Of a DNA stretch of 47,290 bases, positions 1-8,324 are shown piece after piece. The notes under the pieces were generated by a model, which did not search any database, was not told where the DNA came from, and worked only from the letters and a program-made list of their open reading frames with translations. Position 1 is the stretch's first letter. Each line of letters opens with the position of its first letter. This DNA comes from Endozoicomonas atrinae (GTDB taxonomy: Bacteria > Pseudomonadota > Gammaproteobacteria > Pseudomonadales > Endozoicomonadaceae). The stretch is taken from the NCBI RefSeq assembly GCF_001647025.1, contig NZ_LUKQ02000010.1, positions 1 through 47,290 on the forward strand, given 5' to 3'. A program made the position numbers and the translations under genes.

Positions 1-110
1 TAGATACCCCTGAAGAGCCGTTAAAGACTATGACGTTGATAGGTTGGGTGTGTAAGCGCTGTGAGGCGTTGAGCTAACCAATACTAATGACTCGTGCGGC
101 TTGACCATAT
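1..110 (+). rRNA. rrl: 23S ribosomal RNA, 3' end (partial)
   Basis: The sequence carries the conserved last helix region of bacterial 23S rRNA: the 'ggttgggtgtgtaagcgc' stretch, then 'gagctaaccaatactaatga' and the final 'cgtgcggcttgacc', which match the E. coli 3' end closely. Only about the last 110 nt are in the window; the gene continues upstream. The exact 3' end is set by analogy and is good to a few bases. Confidence 0.95.
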
Positions 111-285
111 AACGCCAAAGCGATTTAGCGTGTAGAAATACACAGCCATACGCAAATAGAGTGTTTAGCAAGAAAACAGCTTAAAGAGCACTGACAACGT
201 TCCAGACGTTGTTCAGCACTTCCTCCATCCATGGAGGTCGGATTCCAGAACTGAGAGCCTGAAGGCTTTGAGTTCAACCAGTTAA
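111..285 (+). other. 23S-5S internal spacer
   Basis: About 175 nt separate 23S and 5S. It contains no tRNA. A hairpin near 190-213 (TGACAACGT / ACGTTGTTCA arms around a short loop) and a second small one (CCTCCATCCATGGAGG) near 221-237 are probably RNase III-type processing or spacer structures; that role is inference. Confidence 0.7.
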
Positions 286-402
286 GCCTGGCGACCATAG
301 AAGGTTAGAACCACCTGATCCCATCCCGAACTCAGTAGTGAAATGACCGATCGCCGATGGTAGTGTGGGGCTTCCCCATGTGAGAGTAGGTCATCGCCAG
401 GC
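286..402 (+). rRNA. rrf: 5S ribosomal RNA
   Basis: The segment starts with GCCTGGCGACCATAG and ends with its complement TCGCCAGGC, giving the closing helix I of 5S rRNA. Inside are the hallmark 'ccatcccgaactcagtagtg' and 'gagagtaggtcatcgcc' segments. Length about 117 nt is normal for a gammaproteobacterial 5S gene. It follows 23S in the usual order and is followed at once by a terminator, so this is the end of an rrn operon. Confidence 0.97.
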
Positions 403-411
403 ACCAATTAG

Positions 412-445
412 AGAACCCCGATAGAGCAATCTGTCGGGGTTTTTG
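412..445 (+). terminator. rrn operon intrinsic terminator
   Basis: A 12-bp stem (AACCCCGATAGA / TCTGTCGGGGTT, with one T-G pair) closes a GCAA tetraloop and is followed by a run of T. Placed directly after 5S rRNA, it is a textbook Rho-independent terminator. Confidence 0.92.
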
Positions 446-770
446 CTGTGGGTGGTAAAAAATAAATCCACTTCAGACAGGTTAGCTAAATACACTTTCA
501 GCAGGTGCCTTTCTGCTTGGCTCTCTTGGCTCTTCCTCTAATCAGAAAATCCATTCACTGTTCCTGTAGCTGCTAAACTCTTTCAACTTGTAATTACCGG
601 TACTGAACTATTTCTATTTTTTGGCATTTTCAAGACAGGCTTAGCTTTACTTCAGTGCTGGTGATTCTGGCAGATACTCTAATAGTTGTTGGACAAAATA
701 TAATCAGGGTGTCACGGCGGAATCAATGGAATGAAACTGGTTCTAAGCTCAGAGAATTATTGAGGAAACC
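446..770. other. Intergenic region upstream of the chorismate mutase gene
   Basis: About 325 bp without a credible ORF. A TATAAT hexamer at 709-714 lies about 57 bp upstream of the next start and could be a -10 box, but no good -35 hexamer is visible at the right spacing. I see no repeat or RNA gene. Confidence 0.4.
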
Positions 771-1310
771 ATGAAGCTTGTTGTAACTGGATTGCTCTGT
801 TTGACACTCTCTACCTTGACGGTTGCAGATACAATGTCGAATGGAATCTTTGAGTTAATCAACCAGCGGCTTACTTATATGCAGGATGTGGCCTTATTTA
901 AGGCCAGGAATCATAGTGCTGTTGAAGATCTGATCAGAGAGCAACAGGTGCTTGAGAAGGCATTGGTTGATGCTCAGCAGGTAGGTTTACAACCAGATTC
1001 CATCGCTGATTTCTTTCAGGCTCAGATGGATGCGGCCAAGGCTATTCAGTACCGATATATGGCGGAGTGGTTGTCTGCCAGTCCTGAAAATAAAAAGTAC
1101 CGTGACCTGGCATCTGAGGTCAGACCCAAGCTTTTGGAGCTCGGTGATCAGATCGTGATACAAATCAGTGAATACCTTAAGGATGGGGGGACATTTGATA
1201 ATAAAATGCAGAAAGACTTTGTCAGGACGGTTAATACAACCCACTTGTCCGAAAACGATAAAAAGAAAATGTTTGAAAGCCTTCAGATGATACGTCTGAT
1301 CAAAAACTAG
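771..1310 (+). CDS. Secreted chorismate mutase (AroQ gamma type)
   Basis: The 179-residue product begins with a cleavable signal peptide (about residues 1-19, ending TVADT) followed by an all-helical chorismate mutase II domain. The pattern LINQRLTYMQDVALFKARN, then a helix with EQQVLEKAL and a later FFQAQMDAAKAIQYRYMAEW segment, matches the periplasmic/exported AroQ-gamma class, which converts chorismate to prephenate outside the cytoplasm. Length fits that class. GAGG precedes the ATG at good spacing. Its stop overlaps the stop of the convergent PPC gene within a CTAG. The physiological role of exported chorismate mutases is unclear; in several host-associated bacteria they are secreted. 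Confidence 0.85.
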   Translation: MKLVVTGLLCLTLSTLTVADTMSNGIFELINQRLTYMQDVALFKARNHSAVEDLIREQQVLEKALVDAQQVGLQPDSIADFFQAQMDAAKAIQYRYMAEWLSASPENKKYRDLASEVRPKLLELGDQIVIQISEYLKDGGTFDNKMQKDFVRTVNTTHLSENDKKKMFESLQMIRLIKN

Positions 1311-1708
1311 CACTTATCAATGACCATTTCGGTGTAGCCTGTGGATGAATCAAAAGTCCTTGAGAAGTTCAGCTGTGGATAACTGTGAATAATCACCTCT
1401 GCGGTGCTATCAACGATATTTCCTTCTAACAGGTGTCCACCCATAACATGCCCTTTTCTATCAGCCACAGCAATGTGGATATGCTGATGACTTGGTGTCA
1501 GCGTTCCCATGATAGAGACGATTTCAAAAGAGCCCTCAGTAACTAACGTCGTTTCAGCACCTGCAAGGCGCAGATTTATTTTGGACAGACAGCCAACACA
1601 GGAAACCAGTGAGCCTGCGGAAACTCGGTGCTTATTAACGAGTTCCTGTACTGCTATTTTCAGGTCGGTGCCTTGGGTCAGGCGGGTTGCTAATACTGAG
1701 ATAATCAT
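1307..1708 (-). CDS. PPC (DUF296 / PD1-like) domain protein
   Basis: The 133-residue protein is a single PPC domain. It shows the family core: an N-terminal RLTQGTDLKIAVQELVNKH helix, a GSLVSCVGCLSKINLRLAG strand region, and the signature HQHIHIAVADRKGHVMGGHL with clustered histidines that line a metal or ligand site in crystal structures of bacterial members. In plants this fold is paired with AT-hooks and binds DNA, but the bacterial stand-alone proteins have no AT-hook and their function is not established. No clear Shine-Dalgarno sequence precedes the ATG. It converges on the chorismate mutase gene with a 4-base overlap. Confidence 0.85.
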   Translation of the reverse strand: MIISVLATRLTQGTDLKIAVQELVNKHRVSAGSLVSCVGCLSKINLRLAGAETTLVTEGSFEIVSIMGTLTPSHQHIHIAVADRKGHVMGGHLLEGNIVDSTAEVIIHSYPQLNFSRTFDSSTGYTEMVIDKC

Positions 1709-1928
1709 TGATTTATTAGACTCAGCTAATCAGCCTATCCTGCCATACGATTTATGGAGGGGGCTGAGAAAATGGAAATTACAATTTAAGACAATTGTGT
1801 CATTGTTTTGGGATACTTTGGAGTGAACGGATTGTTATATTGCTCCAAATGCTAGTCCACTAAAGTAGTACATAAGTCAGTATATCCAGAATTAAGAATA
1901 ACAGACTGTACAGTCAGGGATGGATGAA

Positions 1929-2315
1929 ATGGTAATACAGAAATGCTTTGCGTTGATTACATTAGCTACTTTACTGGGTGGCTGCGCCAGTTTCGGTGGT
2001 AGCTCTGCAGAAGAGTCTGCAACGTTCACTACCCGTATTACTGAAGATGGTACAAAGTTATTCGACTATATCGTTTATCCCTCGCCGAAGCTCACCAACG
2101 CATATCAATTGGAGGAAAAGGGCTGGAAGGCACCGTGGAATCACATTAATCATCTGATTTATACCATGCTCGATAATAAGGTTGCGATGACGGGCTATTG
2201 CCGGGATGGCTTTATCGAGCTGAGCAGCAACTTCTCTGAGGAATTATACCAGGTCAGAGGAGAGTGTTATGAGGCAGCGACCGCCGAAGACCGAACATAC
2301 TTTACGGCCAGCTGA
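1929..2315 (+). CDS. Small outer-membrane-type lipoprotein of unknown function
   Basis: An N-terminal hydrophobic segment ends in a lipobox (LLGGC) followed by ASFGG, so the protein is predicted to be lipid-modified at that Cys; Ala and not Asp at +2 predicts outer-membrane sorting. The mature part of about 110 residues has two Cys (in GYCRDGF and RGECYEA) that could form a disulfide. I recognise no family. I prefer the ATG at 1929, since AGGGA at 1916-1920 sits 8 nt upstream; an in-frame ATG at 1920 would add three residues. It is followed by a terminator shared with yhhQ. Confidence 0.75.
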   Translation: MVIQKCFALITLATLLGGCASFGGSSAEESATFTTRITEDGTKLFDYIVYPSPKLTNAYQLEEKGWKAPWNHINHLIYTMLDNKVAMTGYCRDGFIELSSNFSEELYQVRGECYEAATAEDRTYFTAS

Positions 2316-2320
2316 TAAAG

Positions 2321-2347
2321 AAAAGCCCCGTTTAACGGGGCTTTTCT
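2321..2347. terminator. Bidirectional intrinsic terminator
   Basis: AAAAGCCCCGTT and its complement ACGGGGCTTTT form an 11-bp stem with A-run and T-run flanks, so it can work for the lipoprotein gene on + and for yhhQ on -, which converge on it. Confidence 0.9.
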
Positions 2348-2361
2348 TTATGCGCAGGTCT

Positions 2362-3021
2362 TCATGCCGTTTGTTGAGAATTCATTTGAATGGGCACATT
2401 CAACTTGTTCACCAGGAAATTCAGCAATACACCATACATAGGGAGGAAGAACAGCATGCTGATGGCTAGCTTGTAGCCATAATCCACTAGGGCAATTTCC
2501 ATCCAGTGTGCCGCCATGAACGGGTCTGATGAACCCGCAAAGGCAAGGCTAAAGAAGCTCAGGGTATCAATCAGGTTACCGACAATGGTCGAACAGGCTG
2601 GTGCTACCCACCACATTGCATTTTGACGCAAGCGGTTGAAAACGGTGATATCCATGATCTGGCCAATCAGGTATGCAGCAAAGCTGGCAACGGCAATTCT
2701 GGCCACAAAGACATTAAAGCTGGCAAGGCTCTCTAATCCTTGAAAAGTTCCATCTACGAACAGTACTGACACGAGATAGGAGATCAGTAGTGCCGGGAAC
2801 ATGGCAGAGAAGATAATTTTCCGGGCCTGCTCAGATCCATAGACCCTTACGGTTAGGTCTGTGGCCAGGAAAATAAACGGAAAAGTGAATGCTCCCCAAG
2901 TGGTATGCATACCAAAGAACTGGAAAGGTATTTGTACCAGGTAGTTACTGGCAGTAATGGTAACGATATGAAATATCGATAATAAAAACAGAATGTTCAG
3001 GCCGCGATTGCTGGTTTGCAT
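2362..3021 (-). CDS. yhhQ: Queuosine precursor transporter (YhhQ/VUT family)
   Basis: The 219-residue protein has about six hydrophobic segments and matches COG1738/VUT family members: an N-terminal LLSIFHIVTITASNYLVQIP helix, the FPFIFLATDLTVRVYG motif, the IGQIMDITVFNRLR segment and a VGNLIDTLSFF helix. E. coli YhhQ imports 7-cyano-7-deazaguanine (preQ0) and preQ1 for queuosine modification of tRNA. Regulation is visible: directly upstream, and including the Shine-Dalgarno GGA, is a candidate preQ1-I riboswitch, which fits the substrate. The gene stands alone and converges on the lipoprotein gene. Confidence 0.92.
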   Translation of the reverse strand: MQTSNRGLNILFLLSIFHIVTITASNYLVQIPFQFFGMHTTWGAFTFPFIFLATDLTVRVYGSEQARKIIFSAMFPALLISYLVSVLFVDGTFQGLESLASFNVFVARIAVASFAAYLIGQIMDITVFNRLRQNAMWWVAPACSTIVGNLIDTLSFFSLAFAGSSDPFMAAHWMEIALVDYGYKLAISMLFFLPMYGVLLNFLVNKLNVPIQMNSQQTA

Positions 3022-3027
3022 GGCAAG

Positions 3028-3056
3028 TCCTTTTTAGCTGAGGTGAGGGAACTCAG
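3028..3056 (-). promoter_or_regulatory. Candidate preQ1-I riboswitch controlling yhhQ translation
   Basis: Read on the minus strand, CTGAG (3056-3052) pairs with CTCAG (3042-3038) as P1. The loop TTCCCTCAC contains the GUUC-N-CAC layout typical of preQ1-I, placing a C directly before the 3' strand of P1, the position that pairs with the ligand in known structures. The tail CTAAAAAGGA supplies an A-rich strand, and its GGA can pair with UCC in the loop to make the H-type pseudoknot. That GGA is also the yhhQ Shine-Dalgarno, 6 nt before ATG, implying translational shut-off by ligand. At about 29 nt it is slightly shorter than most known examples. Confidence 0.65.
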
Positions 3057-3301
3057 GCGTAACATTTAGTGATTCATACGTTAGCGCCATTCAAAATGGG
3101 CAGTATTCTATCGGGATTTTCAGCTTTGGACAAAGTGATAATTTTTGAAAGAGTATGATGCTATTTTGATGAAGACTGAAAATTAGAGCACCAGAATATG
3201 ACCAGAGTATTTTCAGTACTGGTTTTACGATGCAATGGGCAGCTTTGTAAAACTGTGTTATTTTCACTGCCTCATATAATAAGAATAATGGAGTAGCATC
3301 A

Positions 3302-5689
3302 ATGCTGATCTGGTTAAGGAGAGGTTTTTTTCTCCTTGTATCAATATCTCTGCTTATCATTCTTACCGCTTTTGTTCTTCTTCGTCAGAGTCTTCCCGTC
3401 CTGGAAGGTGAAGTGAAGGCTCCTTCATTGAGTGCTTCGGTTACCATTGAACGGGATGCCCAGGGAATTCCCTTGATATCCGGCAGTGACCGTAAGGATG
3501 TGGCCTTTGCTACCGGATATCTTCATGCCCAGGAGCGATTTTTTCAGATGGATTTGAATCGTCGCAACTCGGCGGGTGAACTGTCTGAACTGGTGGGTGA
3601 ACTGGCGCTTGATCATGATAAGCGTCAGAGAAAACATCGTTTCCGTCAGGTAGCTCAGCAGGCGGTTAAGATTATGACCGCTGAGCATCAGGCTCTTCTG
3701 AATGCCTATACGGATGGTGTGAACCAAGGGCTGGAAGATCTTGGGCAGAAGCCTTTTGAATACCTGCTCCTTGGAGTAGAGCCCCTGCCGTGGAGAAATG
3801 AGGATTCCTATCTGTCGATCTTCAGCATGTATATGGATCTGAATGATGATGAAGTCAAACTGGATAACCTGAAAGGTTTCCTCAGCCGGGTGACGGTGCC
3901 TGCTGTTATCGATTTTCTTTCCCCATTGAAAACACGCTGGGATTCACCAATGCAGCCAGGGGAGTTACCTGATGTGCCAACCCCTGGGTCAGAGCTGGTG
4001 GATCTACGCAGCAAAGATACTGGGCTCTATGCCAATCTGGGTGGAACAACTCTGGAAGACAGCCTTATTGGAAGTAACAACTGGGCGGTATCTGGGGAGT
4101 TAACGGAGCATGGTGGGGCTATTATTCAAGATGATATGCATTTGAGCCATCGGGTGCCCACAATCTGGTATCGAGCGTCTTTGAGTTATCCACACCCAGA
4201 CAAGCCACAGGAAAAAGTCAGTATTACCGGAGTTACATTACCGGGAACCCCATTCATTGTAGTTGGCAGTAATACACATATTGCCTGGGGTTTTACAAAT
4301 ACCGCTGGTGACTGGGTGGATCTGGTGGAACTGGATATAAATGATGACCAGTACATGACCAATGATGGCCTGAGACCTCTTGAGCGCTGGACTGAAACCA
4401 TCAATATCAAAGGTCAGGAACCGGTCAGCGTTGAGTATTCAGGAACTCACTGGGGGCCCGTTGTTGATTCGGCCTACGATGATACCCAATATGCCCTGCG
4501 TTGGACTGCGCACCGGCCGGAGGCGACCAACGTTAATCTGGTGTACCTGGAAGTTGCCCGCAATGTAGAACAGGGAATGGCCATTGCCAACCGTAGTGGA
4601 ATTCCACCGCAGAACTTTACGACAGGTGATCGGGAAGGAAATATTGGCTGGACCGTTGCCGGGCAGATTCCAAACCGCTCAGGTATCGATTCCACTTATC
4701 CACTGCCTTGGCAGCAGGCTGATGATAACTGGGATGGCTGGCTTCCTGATGTACATTATCCCCGGGTTCATAACCCTGTGGATAAAAGAGTCTGGACCGC
4801 CAATGCCCGTATCGTAAGTGGGGATGACTACAAAAAGATGGGAAATGGAGGCTATGCACTCGGACCTCGTCAGATTCAGATCCGCGATGCGTTAATGACG
4901 CTTGAACGTGCTGATGAACAGGCTATGTTAGAAATTGCTTTGGATCACCGCGCTATTTATATGGATAACTGGCGTCGTTTGATTCTGAATACACTCACTG
5001 AAGAGGTGATAGACGGCAGCCTTTCGCGTCAGCAGTTTCATCATTATGTGAAAAACTGGTCTGGAAAGGCTGCGACTGATGACGTGGGTTATCGTCTGGT
5101 TCGTGAGTATAAAGATGCTCTTAAGCTAAAGATCATGTCTTCACTGGGACGCTACTTTCTTTCCCTTTCTCCTGAAGCCAGAGACGATGTTGAAGATGGC
5201 TTTATGCAGAAGCTGAATCATGAAAGCGAAATGATATGGCGTCTTCTGGAAGAGCGCCCAATGAACTGGCTGAGTCCTCAGTACGAACATTGGGATGAGT
5301 TGCTGGTCGAAACCGTGGATCAGGTAGTGAGTGAACTGGGAGGAGTAGATCAGCTGGCCACTGCCACCTGGGGACAAAGAAATACGGCTGACATTCGTCA
5401 CCCATTGAGTGGTGCCATTCCTGTTTTTGGCAACTTGCTGGATATGCCCGCCGTACCTCTCTCAGGCGATATCTGGATGCCCAAGGCTCAGCGTTCAGAT
5501 CAAGGCGTGTCTGAACGGATGGTGGTTTCTCCCGGGCGTGAAGATGAAGCAATCTTTCATATGCCGGGTGGTCAGAGTGGTCATCCTCTCTCTCCTTTCT
5601 TTACGGCAGGTTATATGGACTGGGTGGAAGGGAAAGCCAGTCCGTTCTTGCCGGGAGATGCAAAGTATACCCTCACACTGATGCCCTAA
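3302..5689 (+). CDS. Penicillin acylase / AHL acylase family Ntn-hydrolase
   Basis: The 795-residue product has an N-terminal transmembrane or signal segment (about residues 7-28), then the alpha chain, including TGYLHAQERFFQMDLNRR, which is the family's first block. The autoprocessing site and nucleophile lie at G257-Ser258 in GSNNWAVSG, exactly the Gly-Ser-Asn-Asn-Trp pattern that opens the beta chain. Later blocks (TLPGTPFIVVGSNTHIAWGF, and a near-C-terminal MPGGQSGHPLSP) are also present. Members hydrolyse amide bonds of penicillins or N-acyl-homoserine lactones in the periplasm; the substrate cannot be told from sequence. The stop overlaps that of the convergent transporter gene by four bases. 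Confidence 0.9.
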   Translation: MLIWLRRGFFLLVSISLLIILTAFVLLRQSLPVLEGEVKAPSLSASVTIERDAQGIPLISGSDRKDVAFATGYLHAQERFFQMDLNRRNSAGELSELVGELALDHDKRQRKHRFRQVAQQAVKIMTAEHQALLNAYTDGVNQGLEDLGQKPFEYLLLGVEPLPWRNEDSYLSIFSMYMDLNDDEVKLDNLKGFLSRVTVPAVIDFLSPLKTRWDSPMQPGELPDVPTPGSELVDLRSKDTGLYANLGGTTLEDSLIGSNNWAVSGELTEHGGAIIQDDMHLSHRVPTIWYRASLSYPHPDKPQEKVSITGVTLPGTPFIVVGSNTHIAWGFTNTAGDWVDLVELDINDDQYMTNDGLRPLERWTETINIKGQEPVSVEYSGTHWGPVVDSAYDDTQYALRWTAHRPEATNVNLVYLEVARNVEQGMAIANRSGIPPQNFTTGDREGNIGWTVAGQIPNRSGIDSTYPLPWQQADDNWDGWLPDVHYPRVHNPVDKRVWTANARIVSGDDYKKMGNGGYALGPRQIQIRDALMTLERADEQAMLEIALDHRAIYMDNWRRLILNTLTEEVIDGSLSRQQFHHYVKNWSGKAATDDVGYRLVREYKDALKLKIMSSLGRYFLSLSPEARDDVEDGFMQKLNHESEMIWRLLEERPMNWLSPQYEHWDELLVETVDQVVSELGGVDQLATATWGQRNTADIRHPLSGAIPVFGNLLDMPAVPLSGDIWMPKAQRSDQGVSERMVVSPGREDEAIFHMPGGQSGHPLSPFFTAGYMDWVEGKASPFLPGDAKYTLTLMP

Positions 5690-6939
5690 ATCTCTGTAAG
5701 TTTGTCCTGGTAACGATCTTTCCAATGAAGTGAAAGACCCATCAGGACAAAGCTGACCATGGCCGGCCAAAGCCCTGGTGATAATAGCCAGCCGTGGTTG
5801 CATAGCCACTCCAGCAACATGGGAGTGGCTCCTCCGAAAATACAGAATGCCAGATTATGGCAGAATGCCACCCCGCTATAGCGTGCTCCGGTAGGAAACA
5901 GCTCTACCATAGAGGCTTCATAGACCCCATTAATCATGCCCTGTGCTATCAGTAAAGGAAGCATGGCCATCACTGGGTTGAGAATACCGTGCAGTAAAAA
6001 GAAGATCGAAGCAGGCACTGTGGCAATGATCATGATGGAGCCGTACCGGATCAGGGGCAGTCTGCCAATACGGTCTGACAAGACAGCAAAAATAAAACTC
6101 AGAGAGGCCAGTATGGTGAAGAACACAAAACTTCCCATAAACCGGGATGGTGGTTGATGAATGTACTCCTGTTGAAATCTGGGCATGAAAAAAAGGACAG
6201 ATATTGTGACTGCTGGTGCTGCGGCAAGGCTAACTCCCCTTAGCAGTTGGCTTCTATAGTTTTTTAACAGGGATATAACAGGAATGGTTTCACGTCTGGA
6301 ATGGTCAGAAGATTCGAAAACCGGCGTTTCCGCCAGAGAATGCCTAAGCCAGAGGCTGATCAACCCAATGACTGACCCTAAGGCAAAAGGGATGCGCCAT
6401 GCCCATGCGTTCACCGCCTGTTCCCCAAACCAGGTATGAATGAACCAGACTGCACCACTGGCCAGTATATTCCCGAAAGTCAGGCCACTGACAATCAGCC
6501 CGGTTACCAGTCCTCTTTTGTTTTCCCTTGAATACTCCGATGCATAGACAACGGAACCAGGTACTTCTCCACCAAGAGAGGCTCCCTGAAGAAGCCGGAA
6601 GAAAAGCAGCAGTAACGGAGCTATGTAGCCAATGGTGTCGTGCCCGGGAATCAGAGCAATACCCAGGGTACTCAATGACATCAGAATCATTGAGTTCATG
6701 TAATAAGGTTTGCGTCCATGCTTATCACCTCCGTGGCTGTAGATAAGCCCACCGATAAATCGGGCGAGATAACCGGCAAAAAATACCATTAACACCGGCA
6801 TGATATTTCCCATGCCGGATGCAACCGGGAAAAAGTTCAGTGAAATGGCATTTGCCAGAAAAATCAGCAGGGTAAAGTCATAAAACTCGAGGGTCGCACT
6901 GAGAGTGGTCACCACTCTCAGGCGAAGTGTTAAATTCAT
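5686..6939 (-). CDS. MFS transporter, metabolite:H+ symporter (MHS) family
   Basis: A 417-residue, 12-helix protein with the MHS layout: N-terminal ATLEFYDFTLLIFLA in helix 1 and the loop 2-3 signature GGDKHGRKPYY, plus RLLQGASLGGEVPGS in helix 4 and SDRIGRLPLI in the loop 8-9 repeat. These resemble ProP/ShiA/citrate-type proton symporters of organic acids or betaines. It follows the M20 homologue on the same strand after 136 bp, so the two may be co-transcribed and the transporter may import the metabolite handled by that protein. Substrate unknown. Confidence 0.88.
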   Translation of the reverse strand: MNLTLRLRVVTTLSATLEFYDFTLLIFLANAISLNFFPVASGMGNIMPVLMVFFAGYLARFIGGLIYSHGGDKHGRKPYYMNSMILMSLSTLGIALIPGHDTIGYIAPLLLLFFRLLQGASLGGEVPGSVVYASEYSRENKRGLVTGLIVSGLTFGNILASGAVWFIHTWFGEQAVNAWAWRIPFALGSVIGLISLWLRHSLAETPVFESSDHSRRETIPVISLLKNYRSQLLRGVSLAAAPAVTISVLFFMPRFQQEYIHQPPSRFMGSFVFFTILASLSFIFAVLSDRIGRLPLIRYGSIMIIATVPASIFFLLHGILNPVMAMLPLLIAQGMINGVYEASMVELFPTGARYSGVAFCHNLAFCIFGGATPMLLEWLCNHGWLLSPGLWPAMVSFVLMGLSLHWKDRYQDKLTEI

Positions 6940-7075
6940 AGGACAACCTGTGTTTTTCTTATTTCATGAAGCTGGATGTGCATTGGCTGGGAAAACAAAA
7001 GCCCTGCCAGCTTTGAAATTAGATGGGTTGTCTACTTTGTCAATTTGGCTTTGGGAAAATGGTGTATCGATTCGG

Positions 7076-8233
7076 TTATCCAGAGCAGAATCGGATAACC
7101 GTTTGATACCACGTCTGGTAAACGGCAGGAATGTCGGCTGGCAGCATCCACTCATTGTCTGCATGAACATTCCCTGACTCAACACCAAAGGAGTTAATCA
7201 CGGGAGCCTGATCAGCCAGAACACAGCCCACGCTGGTGGGTCCACTGGCTACCAGAGGTAGCTGTTTGCCGGAAGCTTGCTCTGCTTCCTCCTGTACGAT
7301 CTGAACCAGCCTGGAGTCAGGAGGGGTTATAAATCCTGGGTAATGCTGAACTTCTTCCAGCTCATAATGACCATCATGAATATTATCAATAATGGCTGCT
7401 ATTTGGGTAAGAACTAGCGCTTTATCCATGGATGGAAGAAGGCGTACATCGATAAAGGCTGAGCATTGATCCGGCACTTTGTTGAGTGCGTCCCCACCGT
7501 TGATCAAAGTAGGCTGTAGCTGACTGCCAAATGGAAAGTAGGGTTCGGTATGGCTAGCCAGTGAGGTTTCACTCAATGCGGATAACACCTGTGCCATCCG
7601 ATTAATGGCATTCACCCCTTTACGGCTGCGGGAGCCAGGATGTGCAGATTTCCCTTGAATATGTATCCAGAGCCGCAAGATGCCACGGGCTCCAATGGAT
7701 ATTTCGCCAGCGCCCTGATACCCGAGGATAATACCATCAGGTTTAGGCGCTTTTTGGATGATTTGCTGAATACCGGTAAATCGGCCTGACTGTTCATCAG
7801 CATCAAATGCGAGAACGAGCGTTCCCTTGAAGGCACTGTCCTGAGATATTTCTCTGGTGAGAATCGAAAACATCGCAATGGCCAGTCTGGCATCAGCGAC
7901 GCCACGACCAATCATTCGACCATCAACTATTTCGGTTTTAAATGGTGACGCTGTTTGCCAGTTGGATGGATCACCTGCGGGTACCGTATCCAAGGGGCTT
8001 TCCAGCCAGAGTACCGGCCCATCCCCTTTTTTAACAACACACAGTATTGAGGGGTGTTGTTTGGGACCAATGATTTGTGCAGGAAGGCCATGAGTGGTGA
8101 GCCATTTGTGGGTAAATTCAGCAATTTCCTTTTCTGAATCAATATCCGTCTGGGCAGGTATGCTCACTAACTGCGAGGTCAGATTGGTGATTTCACGCAC
8201 TAAATGATCATTACCAGGCTGGGAGCTATCCAT
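7076..8233 (-). CDS. M20-family peptidase/deacylase homologue with altered metal site
   Basis: The 385-residue protein has the ArgE/DapE-like M20 architecture: a catalytic domain split by a dimerisation domain (GARGILRLWIHIQGKSAHPG near residue 180). Some active-site positions are conserved: D82, D114 in GRGVAD, the general-base E147 and H357 in NVHADNEW. Three usual metal ligands are not: the His of GHxDTVP is P80 (SPLDTVP), the metal Glu after the base is Q148 (DEQ), and the next acidic ligand is probably Q173. It could be a mononuclear enzyme or a non-catalytic binding protein. It heads a probable two-gene unit with the MHS transporter. Confidence 0.85.
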   Translation of the reverse strand: MDSSQPGNDHLVREITNLTSQLVSIPAQTDIDSEKEIAEFTHKWLTTHGLPAQIIGPKQHPSILCVVKKGDGPVLWLESPLDTVPAGDPSNWQTASPFKTEIVDGRMIGRGVADARLAIAMFSILTREISQDSAFKGTLVLAFDADEQSGRFTGIQQIIQKAPKPDGIILGYQGAGEISIGARGILRLWIHIQGKSAHPGSRSRKGVNAINRMAQVLSALSETSLASHTEPYFPFGSQLQPTLINGGDALNKVPDQCSAFIDVRLLPSMDKALVLTQIAAIIDNIHDGHYELEEVQHYPGFITPPDSRLVQIVQEEAEQASGKQLPLVASGPTSVGCVLADQAPVINSFGVESGNVHADNEWMLPADIPAVYQTWYQTVIRFCSG

Positions 8234-8292
8234 CTTTCACCAATAATTTTTTATGGGTTGGAAAATTAAGCTAGACAGAAAATATTGATACT

Positions 8293-8317
8293 GAAGCCGC
8301 CACTGGCCGGCGGCTTC
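8293..8317 (-). terminator. Probable terminator of ispG
   Basis: A perfect 9-bp GC-rich stem (GAAGCCGCC / GGCGGCTTC) with a 7-nt loop lies just after the ispG stop. The T-tract on the minus strand is short and interrupted, so confidence is moderate. Confidence 0.6.
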
Positions 8318-8324
8318 GTCTTAA

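Noticed and set aside
111-285. tRNA gene in the 23S-5S spacer
   Set aside because: No cloverleaf or TTCGA-type T-arm; the only structures are two short hairpins.
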